From contig VZSR01000055.1 of the NCBI GenBank assembly GCA_013398615.1, forward strand, positions 824,905-888,904: a stretch of DNA of 64,000 bases, written 5' to 3'. Each line of letters begins with the position of its first letter. Position 1 is the first letter of the stretch. Below, in pieces: positions 49,461 through 62,895 of this stretch. This DNA is from Brachypodius melanocephalos. Its lineage: Eukaryota; Chordata; Aves; Passeriformes; Pycnonotidae. The position numbers were made by a program, and so were the translations under genes. The notes under the pieces are model-generated. The model was given only the letters and a program-made list of their open reading frames with translations, had not been told where the DNA came from and did not search any database.

Positions 49461-51957
49461 CAGACCATCACAGCCAGAAGCAAAACCCTCTCAGTGTTTC
49501 ATTTTGTATGAGTAGTTAGAACTCCCTGAGCTACCTCTTTTCCCTCAAACAAAGACAACTAACACAGGAAATAAAAAGCAGAATACTATAAGGTTGGAGA
49601 CTTTTGGACTGAGAGATGTCATTATGGTGAGATAACAAGGGAGAAGCAGGCTGATGATAAGCTCTCACAAACTCTTGTCTTCCTGCTTCCAGTTTTTGAA
49701 CCTGGGAAACTGGCAGAATAGCTGAGAAAAACCTCTTCACTTTTTACCAGCTGGCAGAAACAGTTTAGTCATGTTGAGATATAATGAAAATTAATAGATT
49801 CCATTTCAGCAAGGTGGTAAAATTAAAACATCATGACATGATCTTTAAAAAAAATTAAAAATAATAACTAAAAAAAATTTTTAAAGTTTTCAAACCTCTA
49901 CAGCTTTCAGAGGTGTTTTTATTTGCAGATTTTTTGCTCATGATATGCAACTCTTACTATTTTTTGTGGCTTTCTGTATAATTTTGAGCTTTGAAAAGAG
50001 CTCTGTTTAGTGACAGCTGCTATTTCTTTATTCTCATTTAACTTAAGGGTCTAACAGAAGAATAAACTTCTTCTTTATAATAAGATTTAGAAAAAAATAA
50101 TAGTAAGATCTCTCAAGAAATAAAATATTTTATATTTAGGGTGTAAGATTAGCAATAATGTTAACCTTGTCTAAACCAGCGTTACATCTCTGAGGTCTTG
50201 AACCAACCTGCTACCAAAAATGCAAATGTCTGGGTGACCTGTAACATGGATATGACTAATTAGCTGCAATTCTCCTGCAGACCAGGCAGAAGTAAGATAA
50301 CGAGAAGGTCAAGGAAAGTGGCTGAAGAAGTGGTATAGCTTGTGTTGACTCCACATAGTCAGGGCCATTAGACACTTTGAGGATGATATGCATTTCTAAC
50401 TCAATAGATATTCCAGAGTCACTGAGGAGGAACAAGATTCCTGCCATTTTGACTGTTTTTCCATTCCCAGAGTATTAGAATAGTGACTTGCAGAAAAGCT
50501 ATAAAGCTTATCAAGTCCTACTAGGGCTGCAAAATCAAAGCCAAAATAATTCAGCAGATATTTGTACAGAAGTTGTCTACATTTATGCAATTTCCTTGGT
50601 TTTAAATGCATAGGAAAGATGCCTAGGTTTGGTACAGTAAAGTTCTCATTAATGAACACTCATTAATGAATGTACTAAAGAAAAAAAATACAATTTGACT
50701 GTTCCAAGTCATAACAATAATGTAAAAAACAATCTAGATTTTATTTCTCATTTTTGGAGGTTCCCAATGTCTCTACACATTCCACTTACAATCTCTTCTG
50801 TGTCTCACAGAACCGCTTGTAATGTGGAGATCATACAATTACCTAAATCACAAAGGAATTCCAGCAATGACAAAAAAGAACATACTGTATTCTACCCAAA
50901 ACGTTCTGATAAAAAGGAAAACAAAAGAAACGCAAAATACTCCCCACAAAGGTAAATAATAATTTCTGATGTGTGCAACGATCCCAGCACATGTTAACAT
51001 CTTGCCTGATTTAATACATTAGGAATACTTTATGGTTTAACATTAAGAACATATTTAGGTAATAGTTAGTTAGTTGAGACTAAAACCACATTTGCAAGTT
51101 ATTCCCAAATCCTCATCCTCATAGGTTTCTCACCATCTTTTCAGAGGTACCTTCTCCCAGGACTGTCATCAAATATTCATCACAAAGAGACTTAAACCTG
51201 CTCGCCTAGGAACACCATCCTGGTTCATGTTGGATCATAACCAAGCATAGCTCACAAGTAAACCTTGCATGGATAATTGATGAGAATTAGAAAAGGGGGC
51301 TTTCACCAGTTGTGCAACAGAGACAATGAGAAGAGCAGCAACCATGACATTCGACAGAAATTGGGATTTCTCGTGTCACCAACTGTAAAGTACAGCCTAA
51401 AACAGATATCACACAGGCCAGAGCTACACCTGCATCTACAACAAAAGCAGCAAAATATGGTTTGTTGTAGTTGAAACAGCCTGACAGCTGAAAATGAATC
51501 TTTATAGCTGGCAGAACTTTTCATACTTTTCAACTTTTCACCTGAAGACTGCTGGAGCCTCTTCTAACACTCAGGTTCTGTGGTTTCAAACAAACCAAAT
51601 TTTTATAAAAGCAAACGAACTAACTCAAACCAAGAAACACAAAACAAAAGAAGGAAATAAACCACCATAAAGCAAGCAATAAACATTGCAGTTATGCTCA
51701 GCAAGAAATTCTTATCTTAAAAAGTCTTTCATTATTGAAAATGGCAACTATTTTTAAAGGGTGTCTAGAGATGTTTTTAGTGCACATCTGTTGAAACTAA
51801 GAAGTTGAAATTATGTAAAAAAAACAGATTGATTTTTTTTTTTCACTGAAAAATGCTGGGATGTCTTTTTTATTTTTTTTGGTTTCTGTTATGGTTTGTT
51901 AAAGCTGTTTATTCTCTTTTCTTATCATTATCCATTTAGTCAAAATCATTTCAAGCT

Positions 51958-51979
51958 ACTTTTTTTTTTTTTTTTTTTT
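51958..51979 (+). repeat. Poly(T) tract
   Basis: About 22 T; a further T-rich block lies at 51832-51880. No linked element recognised. Confidence 0.8.
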
Positions 51980-52970
51980 AAACTGAACCTTCACAAAACA
52001 AAAAGCAACCAGGAACCTCGTGGCTATAAGAACTTCATAAAATACTGAGGTTGAAGTTGTTGCTCTGAATCACCAAACACTGAAAATATGGCCCTTGCAC
52101 TGACTGTTGTGACAGACCCAACTGCTGGCTGTGTTGTTATGAAATCCCTCACTATAAAATTAGGACAAGTTGGTTGTTTGTTTGTTTTAATGTAGAGAAA
52201 GTACAAAATATTCCTGAAAACAGCATCATGACTCTAGGGCCAGATAGATCTTAGATAAATGCCTCAACCTCCAGGCAAATTCACGCTGGATCTGTGCAAT
52301 ACTCAAATTATTTCTCACAAGAGCTTATTCCAACAAATTTTCACATAATCTAAAACAAATCTCTTCAAAATCAAGAAAAAAAAACACTTTTGTCAGTTCT
52401 TAGCATTGCTGAGTGAGAGGGCAGAGATGTATGTAAATCATTCATTAGAATAATCATGTCATAGACAATATACTAAACAAGCATATAATTCCCTTGGTGA
52501 TGGTTTGATGGTTACCTATTACTTTTTATAGAATGTTAAATGCAATGTCCTCCAATTAAACTATTTACAGATATCTGCAAAGCTAATTATCTTTTGGTCA
52601 TTAATCTGGCCTCTCTGCACGTTTATTTGTTTTCAGAGACAGTTCTCCAAATTAGAACAGCCCAACACCTGATATCAGCATGGCACAGTGTTTTTCAGGT
52701 TTTTTTCCAGGCTTATGGCTATTTCCTGATGCCATGACAGATCTGTGGCACTTTATGCTCTGATATTCTAGGGGTATCCAGCTAAAAACTTTTCAAACAA
52801 TGTTGACTTTGAAGATCAAAAAAATCATAAAGATTTTCACAATTTTATTAAGTATTAAAAATATTCTGATTTCTCTTTAGCTTTGACTCCAGTGTTTTGA
52901 TTTAAATTTACTTAGCATTCGTATTTTTAAACTACTTCACTGAACTGGAAATCATTCAATCCCTTTTTTT

Positions 52971-52987
52971 GTGTGTGTGTGTGTGTG
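52971..52987 (+). repeat. GT dinucleotide repeat
   Basis: About eight GT units following a T run. Confidence 0.85.
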
Positions 52988-54041
52988 AGAAAAAGAATGG
53001 AGACAAGATCATTCTTAGGATTTAATATTGATTTGTAGGATTTCAATTGTTTTCCTCCTTAACATCTGCAAAACCTCGTATTTTATACAGAAAAGCAGAA
53101 AACATGATGAAAACAGGAAAAGCAGCTTCACTGACTTCTACAGTGTAGATCATGGATAGATGAGATAACATAGCATCAGCTGAGTTGTGACAGAAAATCT
53201 TTAAATGTCTAAGAGGTAGGAAATTAATGAATTTTTGTTTTCCTCTGAGATTTTTGACACAAATACATCTAACCAAACTTGTCATTTGAAACCAGCATTT
53301 CATTTGCAATCTTGATGAATTATGAGAGTCTATACAATTGAGCAGAACATTGTGTATTGATTTAAAATTACTATTTAAAAATGTCCTTCTCAAACCCAGG
53401 ATATTACACGTGTTTCACCTCAAATGACTTTGTGAAAATAAAATTTAAAAAAAAATAAAAAAAACCCCACTGTATAATTTTAATAACCAGAATATGGAAA
53501 AATAGTGGAATGCTCTTTAGCAAAAGAGTGGATGATGGCTACCACCTTCAGCCCAAGAGCCTGGATTTCCATCCTTCCTGGGAAAACTGCAGGAATTGCC
53601 ATCTCACCAGTGGTCAGCTGATAGGAAGGTAAATGAAAAAAAAAAAAAAACAAACTAGATTGATTTTTTTTCTCCTGAGAACTGCTGGGATGTCTTTGCA
53701 CAGCAAAAGGCCCCAACAGATGATCTCCTGCCACATCTTTCCAGAGACCACTGATGGCCACCTTGAGACACAAAATGTTTCAAACTCAAATCTCTTAATA
53801 TTGACCCAAAAAGTAACGATCAACAATGATAAACAGTGGCATAAGAGTCACAACACACAAAATCCAGTCTTTTTTGAGTGGGACAGCCCTTTTCACATAT
53901 TCAATCTATATGATTAGGGTCTGTTGGCTATACACAAGCTAAAAAGTCACAGCTATCTCCTTTTATAGAGTCTTTGTGCAAAATTTCATGGATGGAAACT
54001 TTTTTGAGCACACCTGTGGTTTGTTCTACAAGGCACCTGAT

Positions 54042-54061
54042 TTTTTTTTTTTTTTTTTTTT
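54042..54061 (+). repeat. Poly(T) tract
   Basis: About 20 uninterrupted T. Confidence 0.85.
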
Positions 54062-57000
54062 AATAGAACAAATATCTCATGTAAGCTATGACACTTTCCA
54101 AAGGAGTTTCTTACAGCACACTCTGAATTTGGTGTTAAACAATTCCATATGTTTGCCTCCAACTTGTGCTAATTACAGCTAGTTTTTTTTAGCAACTTCT
54201 CTTTCTTTTAGAAAATGACTGAAGAAAAAAAACATGCAGTTCAGGAGCTTATATTTGTTAAATATGCAGGTTTTATGAACCACAAGGAAATCTAAGGGAG
54301 GATTTCAGCATTTTTTTCTCTTTTGTTCTATCAGCAATGCCAATATGAGATCATCAGGTGCTATCACCACTTTACAGATCTCTGTGCATATCCAATTACA
54401 TGGACTCTTCTGTAACAGACTTAACTTGAAAAATACTCTTTTTAATGAAGTATTTTTTCAAAAATTTGTATTGAAAAATGATAAAATTATCACTACTCTT
54501 AATTTTAAAACTGCGTCACTTGATTTTATTTTATTTTATTTATTTTTAGTGGATTCCAGAAATATTTTGATGTGTTCCTCTCAGATAAACATCTTTTAGT
54601 TTATATTGTCTCTCTACAAGGTTTAGATAAATTCACAAATACTCTAATAACATTAGCACTTAAAAATGTCATGTATCAAACCATCATCAAATGCTAGAAA
54701 ATGTTCTATTGCTACTGACATATCCCAAAACTGATAAAATCAATTAATGATTGCACTTTATTTGTGAAAATAATTAGGAACAGAATTTCCATCTAGTGAT
54801 AAATGGGATTTTTTTAGTACAAAACATCTTTTTTGCTGGTGGGAAAAGTTAAAAATTCTGATGGCTTGGAAAAAAATAAGCAGAAGGGATAAACACTACT
54901 CTGTTCCAACTTCAATTTCTCAAAAAAAGATATCTTTAAAATACTATGAAACCATAATACAGCATGTTTTGGAAAATTACACTTTACAACACACAACAAG
55001 GCAAAGTGTCCCTGCAACACAAGAATTGCATGTTTCAACAGGATCATTTCTTTCCCTGGCAGAATTATGGAGTGCACAGCAGGAGCCAAATGCAGCATTA
55101 CCTGTGATCACTGTAGTGGGAAGTGCTGATAGAAGTTGCAATTGTTCCTTCTACTCCATCCCTCTTCTACCCCTGTTAAAAAGTGTAAAAAATGAGAAGC
55201 CCAGCCTTTCTGATGAAGAGGTAATGATGGCTTCATGCAGATTAAAGTTTACTGTCTTACCTTTGGTTTTCCCTTAAACAGACACCTTTAAAGAATTCTT
55301 CCTCCTGAGCATCCCACTGCCACCAAATCTGTAGTCTTAATAGTCTAAACAAGCAACAACTTCATCAATATTAACAAGACATTTCAATATTTATACTGCA
55401 TAGCAAGACTAAGGGGAAGGGAAATGATGGGCAGCTCAGCATTCAGATGCTAAATCTAAGTGACTGAGAAAGTATTTTACGTATGAGTACAAATGGATGT
55501 CAAAGACATCCAGAAGAGAGAGGCAGAAGGAATGTCTTTTGACTGTGCTACAGAGCATTCTGCTTTCTAGATATGCTCAGGTCTGCTCTGGCTTTTGGTG
55601 AGAAGTGTATCTCGCTTGTACTTTTATTACACACACTTGTATCATTTTAATTTTATATTAAGACCCTGACAGGCAAGAATTTGTAACACTTTACAGGTAT
55701 TATCAACAAATGTCACTAGTCTGGAACTACACTTTCAAGTATTCTGGTGCTCCATTGAGAGCTGGGAGTCAAAGTAGATCCAAACCCAATGCCAGCTTTC
55801 TTTAAAAAAAGAAGCACAATAAACACAAACAAGCAATTATCTACATTGTCACCTAATCACCCTGAAGTGTCTTACATGAATAAAATAAACTGAAACTGAT
55901 AAACTGAAGGAGGCAACCCTCCTTCACAACTGCTTGGAAATAAATTCCTTAAGATATGTATTCCCTTTTTATGTTAAATTTTGCCTTAAACTTGCAAAGA
56001 AAGACTTTGTTTCTTAACTTTCCACATCGCTTTGAAGATGTCTCTTTGAGTTGGATCCCACCATAAAGGAAGCCACTGTTTCCATCTCTTTATTTAATTT
56101 GTAATAATGTTATTTATCTAATGCATGAAGAACGTTGCTGCCTTTTTTTTTTTTTTCCCCTTAAGCCACAGGTACTTTCCCAACAAAGAAAAGATTTTCA
56201 TACCTTCTTGGGTTGTTATCTTTCAGGAGGATGTAAACATATCCCTCTTTCAAATAAGTCAATTAATTCTTCTGCTATAAAGAAATGGGTAGCATTCTCA
56301 CAGGTTTTTTTCTCTCAGTCTCTCACAGCTTCTTTGTTCATCACCTAGCACAAGTCTGGAACTGGATTTCTTTCTGTTTTGTGATAGATGTTATTACTTC
56401 AGAAAAAGGAAATTAATTGGGTCCAGTTTAGCATGATTTCCAGTTTTTAGCACAAAATCAATCATTAAGAACAAAATGAGAAATACATTGAATATGCAAC
56501 AAATGAAAATTAAATCATGTCTTCAGGGAGTATCTGCAGGTACACAGCCAAACCACTGTGCCCAAACCTGCTATTTTACTAGGACAACTTTTATTTGTTT
56601 AATTTTATTGTTTTACAGTTTTCATATACCACTTTAGCAGCTCTAATTGCAGCATGTTTCTGAACCTCTTGCTCTTAGATCAGAGAGAACAAGTAGATAC
56701 TGACAAAACCTCCTCTGCTCAAAGCTGTTCTGCTTCAGAGGACACGTATCCACACTCGGGGAATCCTGGACTTGAGCTGGTAGGATCAATATTTCAGTCA
56801 GTATCAACTGTGCCTACAGAGATTCAAAACCAAATCTTCCAGACACTGGCAAAAGGAGCTCATTCCACTGTGCAAGCATGCCTCTTGTCTCACAGATCTT
56901 TTCTTTTTTCCTTTTTTTTTTTCCTTCAACTGTTTTGCCAAAGACATTCATCACCAAACCTGCTTGTACAGTTACTTCTATCATTTCCTTCCTTGCTGCT

Positions 57001-60000
57001 GTGCTATGCAAAAGGATAATTGCGTATCAGTTTCTGCTATTCTAATGTGGGAAGCACAACCACTTGCAATATGACTGTTCCAAGCTAATTTTGGAGGTGC
57101 ATATAGTAATTAATTTTTAAAAAATTATGTCAGATATATAAAACGGTTAACCTGAGGAGAAAATGGATAGCTCAGAAATGGCAATAGGCTGCAGAACTTC
57201 ACATACCTAATTATGTGTTCAAATCTAGTGAAACTAGATTAAAGCTAACACCCATGTGAAGACTATCATAACCAAAACACGACTTGCCCCAACATCCAAC
57301 AATTTCTCTTCACTCAGACTGGTCCCATGTACCCATATCCATGGCCAGCTTCCATCCTGCACGAGTTATTTCACTCTGTCGTGGGCAGTGCACTGATCAC
57401 CTTTCGGAAGGCTGAAAGAGGCTTGTCAGGTGGATATTTTCTGCTTGTCCTGCAGCAGTTCAGAGGGTGGTAGCAGGAGGTGGCAAAGCCCACACGTGAT
57501 GCAGACCAATTTCTCAAGGTGGGAGGTGTTTCTACAGACAGCCACAGCTTAGTATTTTTCGTCCTGAGGCTCACAGAAAACCTTCCCTGCTTCCCCTGTG
57601 CCTCCCCACGTTAAAATGTCAAACACGACCTGACAAGAAGAGCAGGTTGCCCACAATAAATTAGGAAGTACTGCTGCCAGTGGGAGAGTAATGACTAGAA
57701 AACATCGCCACAGCAGGGCAACGTGCTGGACTAGGGTTAGAGTAAAATATCCTCTAACAATCCATGAGTCCTTTTTCCTGGCAGTTAAGAGACAAATGAC
57801 CAAAATTTGACTCTGGAGCAACAGTTGCTGAAGAAGTGAAACATTTATCGATCTTGGCTAGAGTTTAAAATAAGAAAGGGACAAGCATGTGAGAGTTGCA
57901 ATGCTGGGTAATTGCTTGATAAATTATGCTAATAAAAAAAGATCTATCCTCTAGCTCTTGCTTTCTTTCACTGCCCATTCACAAAATGGACAGAGCAGTA
58001 CTGGTATGATGAAGAACGAGTTTTTGCACTAGGGCTATTTTTATCATAGCTTTGGTGTAGACAAATATCTTCAGCTTCAAAACTATCATTTTGCCTTCTT
58101 TCATGAACAGCAGATCAAGTGGAATTGCTTTTAACAATGCTCATTTGTATTGCAAAATGAGGCTTTTATTACTTCCAGTAAAATAAACTGAATCAGCTAT
58201 TCTGCAAAATTTTCTGTAGCGCATTTATGTTTTTTCTAAAGAGAAGGATAGTCAAATCTCATTTTAGAAAACCCATCCATGTACTGTAAACCCAAACTTG
58301 TTTGAGAGAGATGTTAAAGGTCAGTTCTCAGTAATTGTTTAGGGAAGGATTAGGATCACGTTAAAAAGCCTAGTTTGCTGTTTTCCTGAAAATGCTGTTT
58401 TCGGCTCCAAGCATAATTTTGAATGAACTGCCTTGTCACTGGCACAGAAGATAATTATCCCAGTCCCACCCAAAGAACTGAGCTTGAGCCAGCAGGGCCA
58501 GCTGAGCTCAAAATTAAACAAATGCCATGTTGAAAGTGGAGATACTGTACCACGTTTCCAGTAAGATCTTATTGAGTTTTTAGCCACTTTTAAACATTCT
58601 AGAGGGTGTCATGTGCCGCTGACCTATGAGCAGTGTGTAGAAAGGGCCAAACTCAACACTCTCAGCCAGTTAACAGTATGAACAAGACTTTTACACAAGT
58701 CTCATTCAAAGGGGCCAATTGAATGTACTACCTGTAATCAATATCCTCCATGCCATCAGAACACGTCAAGGCTGCAAATCTTCTAGATAATGGCTTTTTA
58801 AGAAAGCTTATGGTCAAGCATAATAAGTGAATTACAGTAAAAAAACCCCAGTACTAAACAAAATCAACAGCATTAAAAATATTGTGTCATTGTGTAACTT
58901 GCTTCTTATGGAAAGCTTTGTCCTGGCCTCATGCAGTGTCAGAACTGAGTGAGTACAAAAGCGGAATAAACCAATATGTCCAACCTTAATGACTGCTTAG
59001 ACTTATCTCAGTTTTAAAAGAAGTGTTTTGTTTTGTTTTTTTAATTTTGTTTTTTAGCTAACTCATTGTCAAGATAACATCCTTTATTAGGGAATCATTT
59101 AAAAAGGGGTCATCGTGAGGTTTAATTTAGAAACTCATCAAAAGCCAAGCCTGAACACGAAAACTAGATTCACACATCCAACACTTAGCATTTGCTGAGA
59201 CAACATCATTTCTTTTCCATTAAAGTTAATTATTTGTATGCAAGAAGTCTTTTCAAAGCTCAAAGGAAGTATTAAACCCAGTAATCAACATGTCCTTGAA
59301 TTTTTTCTTTTAGACAGTCAACTGCAGACAAACAACATATGCTTATGTCATACAAATTCCAAGAGAGTCTCTAAAGTCCCAACACACAGGAGATACTGGA
59401 AGATGCACACATTTTATTGACTGAATTGTACCTTTCAGTTAATCACCTCCACACATCCTAGAAGATAACATGTAATTTGAAGTATACTGTTGCCCAGTCA
59501 CCATGGTGGAAAAGAATGTTAAATATTCAGGTTATTTGACATGATCAGAGAGGCTCTAAGAGTGGTATCTGCAACAGATATGAAAGACCGTCTGTACTTA
59601 GACAAATGTTTCATGAAAATATAAGATAAAATTCAAATTTTAGGCATGTTAAATGATTGCTTTATGGAGACCCTAGTCAAGAAATAAAGGAAGACACTCC
59701 AGGTCCTGGCTAGTAGCAAGGTGTGGCTCAGGAGCTGTGATTAAAAGACCTTCTCTGCATAACTCAAGCAGACAAAAACATGCCTAGGTTGGACACCCAA
59801 AGGAATAAACAAGACTTGAAAAAGTCTACTGTTTCTTGGTACCACAAAATGTGAAAAGCAGAATAACAAAGAAAAAGGAAGCTGCAAAAATCTATGAAGG
59901 GCAGTCAAAAGGGTAAATTACTGCAGTAGGCTCAAAATTGTTTAAAGCCATATGAGAGACATGAGTCATAGGCACAACAATTCTAAAAAGAAATTAGGAA

Positions 60001-61149
60001 GTTGAGAAAATCTAGTTAAATATCAAAGTAGGAGAAGGTAGCAAAAATCCATAAGTCCGCTTTCAAATACTGAAGATGTATGCAAATGAGGAAGATAGAA
60101 AGGTTCTTGATCTTTAGCAGGTTCTAGCAGGCCAAACGTGAGCTTGAAAAACAGCTTTCAAAGAACTAAAGCCAAGTAATACAGAGTAAAATAGTTTTAT
60201 ATTTTCAAAAACATAAAAAGAAAGATCCCTGCAAAAAGACCACAGAAAAAGTAGAACATTTAAGCATAACAGGAGTATGCAAAGCAGATAATGCTAAAGC
60301 TATTCTTTTTTAGTCTATGCATCCACTTAGGTGACTATTCTGAAAAACCCTCCTTTGCAAGGTAAATAAATATCAGTGACTCATGCCGAGCTGAAATACT
60401 GGCAGAAGAATTTATAAAGTAGGCAAAATGATTTTTCAGTAACAGATGGCATAGCATTCCAAAGGAAATCAAGGGTTAAACAGCTGATCTCTTGCTCACA
60501 ACAAAGAATTGAATTAGTGAACTTAAGACTAAAACACATTGTGAAGGTTCAATACAGCTCTTCTAAAGAGAAACATTTCCTTCCAAATTATAGGGGTCTT
60601 CTGAAGAAATGATCAAGTACAGTGATAAATCAGATTTGTATCCCACCCCCTTGGAATGCCACCAGGCGTCTCACAGGTTCCAAACTGAGCACTTCTAGGC
60701 ATAGGATGATGGCAAATATCCTCACACAGTTGGAAAACAGAAACTTAAAGAAAAGTGACTCGATTTTACAGAGCCAGAAGTGTCAAGGGGAGAGTTATGA
60801 GCTATAAACAGATACAGAAATCTGGATGAGCAGTGAAGGATATAGTGTGTTGATGATCCTGACATATTCACAAAAGTAGCAAAAACAATGACTGCTTTCA
60901 ACAAACAGAGAAACTTAGAAGATTCTGCTTTGGGCCAATAAAATTCATCATAGATAAATAAAAAGCTATTTGCACATGGGAAAAAAAAAATCAACTCTAC
61001 AAATACATTTAAAAGCTCTGGCCACTCAGGTACATCAATAAAATGATCAATGGAAACAAAAAAAGGAGAAGTTTGTGAATAATTAGAAAATAAACAGAAA
61101 ATAAATCAGATTTCATTATGACTATGCAGAAAACTACACTGTACCTCCC

Positions 61150-61420
61150 TTTTAAATGCTCTAAATTGTCACATCCAAAAGGGGCACACTGAAAATGAGA
61201 AGTTCTACAGGAGAATGGCAGTGATGATCGAAATAAGAAGCATTTCTGTACAAGAAGTGACAAAACAGACTAGAACCCTTCAACCTGAAAAAGACATGGC
61301 ATGGTGAGGGGTACGTGGCACAAATGCACACAGCCATGAGCAGAACATGCAGAGCAAGTAAAGACCTTGCTCTGACCTCAGGAAGAGCTTCAGCACATAA
61401 AAACTAGTGTCAGTGAAAGG
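61150..61420 (+). mobile_element. Possible ancient CR1-family fragment
   Basis: The blocks GGGGCACACTGAAAATGAGA, GGAGAATGGCAGTGATGATC and CTTCAACCTGAAAAAGACAT occur in the order of the 3'-proximal part of old amniote CR1 elements, which read roughly: observations about a hit list, then an AGGAGAGCAACAAAAATGAT block, then a TTCAGCCTGGAAAAGAG block. Identity is low, the call is from memory of the consensus, and the boundaries are guesses. The A-rich plus strand from about 59.5 kb may be more of the same. Confidence 0.28.
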
Positions 61421-62845
61421 AAAAGTGAAATCCTTTGAAGGTGATAAAATGCAAAGTGTTGCTACTCTCTAGGAAAGCCTCTGAGCAGAGACCATGGGAT
61501 TTTGGGACGGCATTCCAGGAAATTCCACGACACTTTTGGCATGTTCTGGAGATCCACTGCTGGCCTTTATCAGACAGAAGACTCAGACATGGTCTGAACT
61601 GGTTTGGTCTCTCCCATGTCCCTCATGTAACACTGAGACCATTCCCTACCTCCAAATCGAATGCAGTCTCTGACTGCAGCCTCCATGAGTTTCCATTTCT
61701 CCCTTGTACATTTAAAGTGCTCAGAAAGAAGACAGCACTACATATATTTGACTAAATACATGAGAAACGGCTGGAACAGTATTTCATGTCAGTTTGCACA
61801 CTGAGCGAAATGTATTTAATAAAAATCTCTTTCTTTTCTTTCTAATCATTCAGCTGTTGCCCAATCACTTTGAAAGAGCTGATAGCATCAGGCAGATTTC
61901 CAGCTGTGCCTTATCTGTAACCAGGAAATAATGTGTAAGCTTGCTCATGGAATAATGAACAAGCAATTAACAGAATCAAGACAGTTTCCAAATGGATCCT
62001 GTCTCTCTTCACATATCAGTGGTGAACTTTAAAAAAAAAAGTCTGCAGCTATTTTCATCTACCCTCCAGTTTGTCTAGGGCTGATTTTTAGTGCATTGGT
62101 TCAGAATTACTGTGCTCCTGACAGGGTGAGGTGAGCTCCCAAAATGATGTGAGCTGATAAAAATCACAGTAAATAGAAATGCTCAGGTTATCCACTCTGT
62201 AACATCTGCATGACACTGTTTTGTACTTGTGAATAAAAACCTCTTAACAGATGTTCCCATATATATGAATGCTTTTGTAGAGGCAGTTAAAACTGCTTAG
62301 AAAGGCTATCATAATCCACTAGCCATAAGGGAAAATGGAAAATAAAAGTTTTAATAAACGATACTTAAGGTAATCTTCAATGTATTGGCTCAAAAGAAAA
62401 AACAAAACAAAACAACAAAAAAACCCCAAGCAACCAACCAAATCAAAACCTTAAAAATCAATTATTAGATTTTTTTAAAATAGTAATTACCATTTAATGA
62501 TAGTAAAAATGACCAAAGAAATTAATTTAAAAGTAATTATTTAAAGTATTATACGACTATATTTCTACAGCTGGAAAAGATACATTACAAATAATGAAGA
62601 AAGCACGGAACCTTGGGAACTCAGCTCTCAGTAACTTAGAAGCTAACTCAATCATCTCTGATTTCTCCTCTTCCTCTAAATTGTATAATTCTGTTCTGTA
62701 AAACTCTCAGAATTTATGAAAATGCATCAAAAAGAGGTATATAAAAGAGTTCTACCATAGAAATATCAAACTTTCTCTTCAATATGAAATGCTGCATGGG
62801 TAAGGAACAAAATAACTAATTTAGCCAGGAGACTGTATCACTTAC

Positions 62846-62895
62846 CTTGGGGTAGCTGCTGATTCTGGCTGTTCTCATGAGATTTAGGAGGTGTG
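62846..62895 (-). CDS. Candidate internal exon, 50 nt, strongest splice signals
   Basis: On the minus strand the segment is preceded by an acceptor with an uninterrupted pyrimidine tract (ttttctttcttccag) and followed by the donor CCAAG|gtaagtga, close to the U1 consensus. Read from the second base (entering phase 2), it encodes TPPKSHENSQNQQLPQ and leaves one G, so it exits in phase 1. That fits the next candidate exon at 37060-37124, where G plus AC gives Asp. A second frame (HLLNLMRTARISSYPK, phase 1 to 0) is also open, so the frame is not proven. The peptide matches no family I recognise. No exon upstream of it was found in the last 1.1 kb of the window. The quality of both splice sites makes this the best supported coding candidate here. 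Confidence 0.55.

Larger units (their letters stand above)
49461..61149. other. Putative intron, mostly featureless
   Basis: AT-rich unique sequence with homopolymer tracts. The 138-codon plus frame at 54861-55277 and the 121-codon plus frame at 56654-57019 show no recognisable domain. The 57.35-57.72 kb patch is GC-richer with several CpGs and a 90-codon minus frame, again without a recognisable motif. Confidence 0.5.
1494..62895 (-). other. Candidate minus-strand gene span with large introns
   Basis: This span joins ten exon-like segments on the minus strand, each with an AG acceptor and a GT donor. In transcript order they are 62846-62895, 37060-37124, 32139-32183, 28862-28904, 24464-24489, 19659-19724, 11549-11586, 10305-10350, 6706-6751 and 1494-1523. 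One frame stays open through all of them, with junction phases 1, 0, 0, 1, 0, 0, 2, 0 and 1. The implied peptide is polar and rich in S, E, D, Q and P. I see no recognisable domain and cannot name the gene. No start codon context, terminal exon or poly(A) site was assigned, so both ends should lie outside. All segments are far shorter than a typical vertebrate exon (about 120 nt), and selection by phase inflates the apparent agreement. Some members may be chance splice-site pairs. Confidence 0.35.

Noticed and set aside
55102..55125. Exon-like minus segment, 24 nt, donor CACAG|gtaatgc
   Set aside because: It would fit in phase 1, but at 24 nt with three CAG/TAG-type contexts nearby it is too weak to list.
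54861..55277. 138-codon plus-strand frame
   Set aside because: No recognisable motif, composition typical of chance translation, and no convincing splice sites or promoter around it.
58738..58777. Exon-like minus segment, 40 nt
   Set aside because: The only open frame exits in phase 2, which does not join the next candidate; the donor gtagtac is poor.
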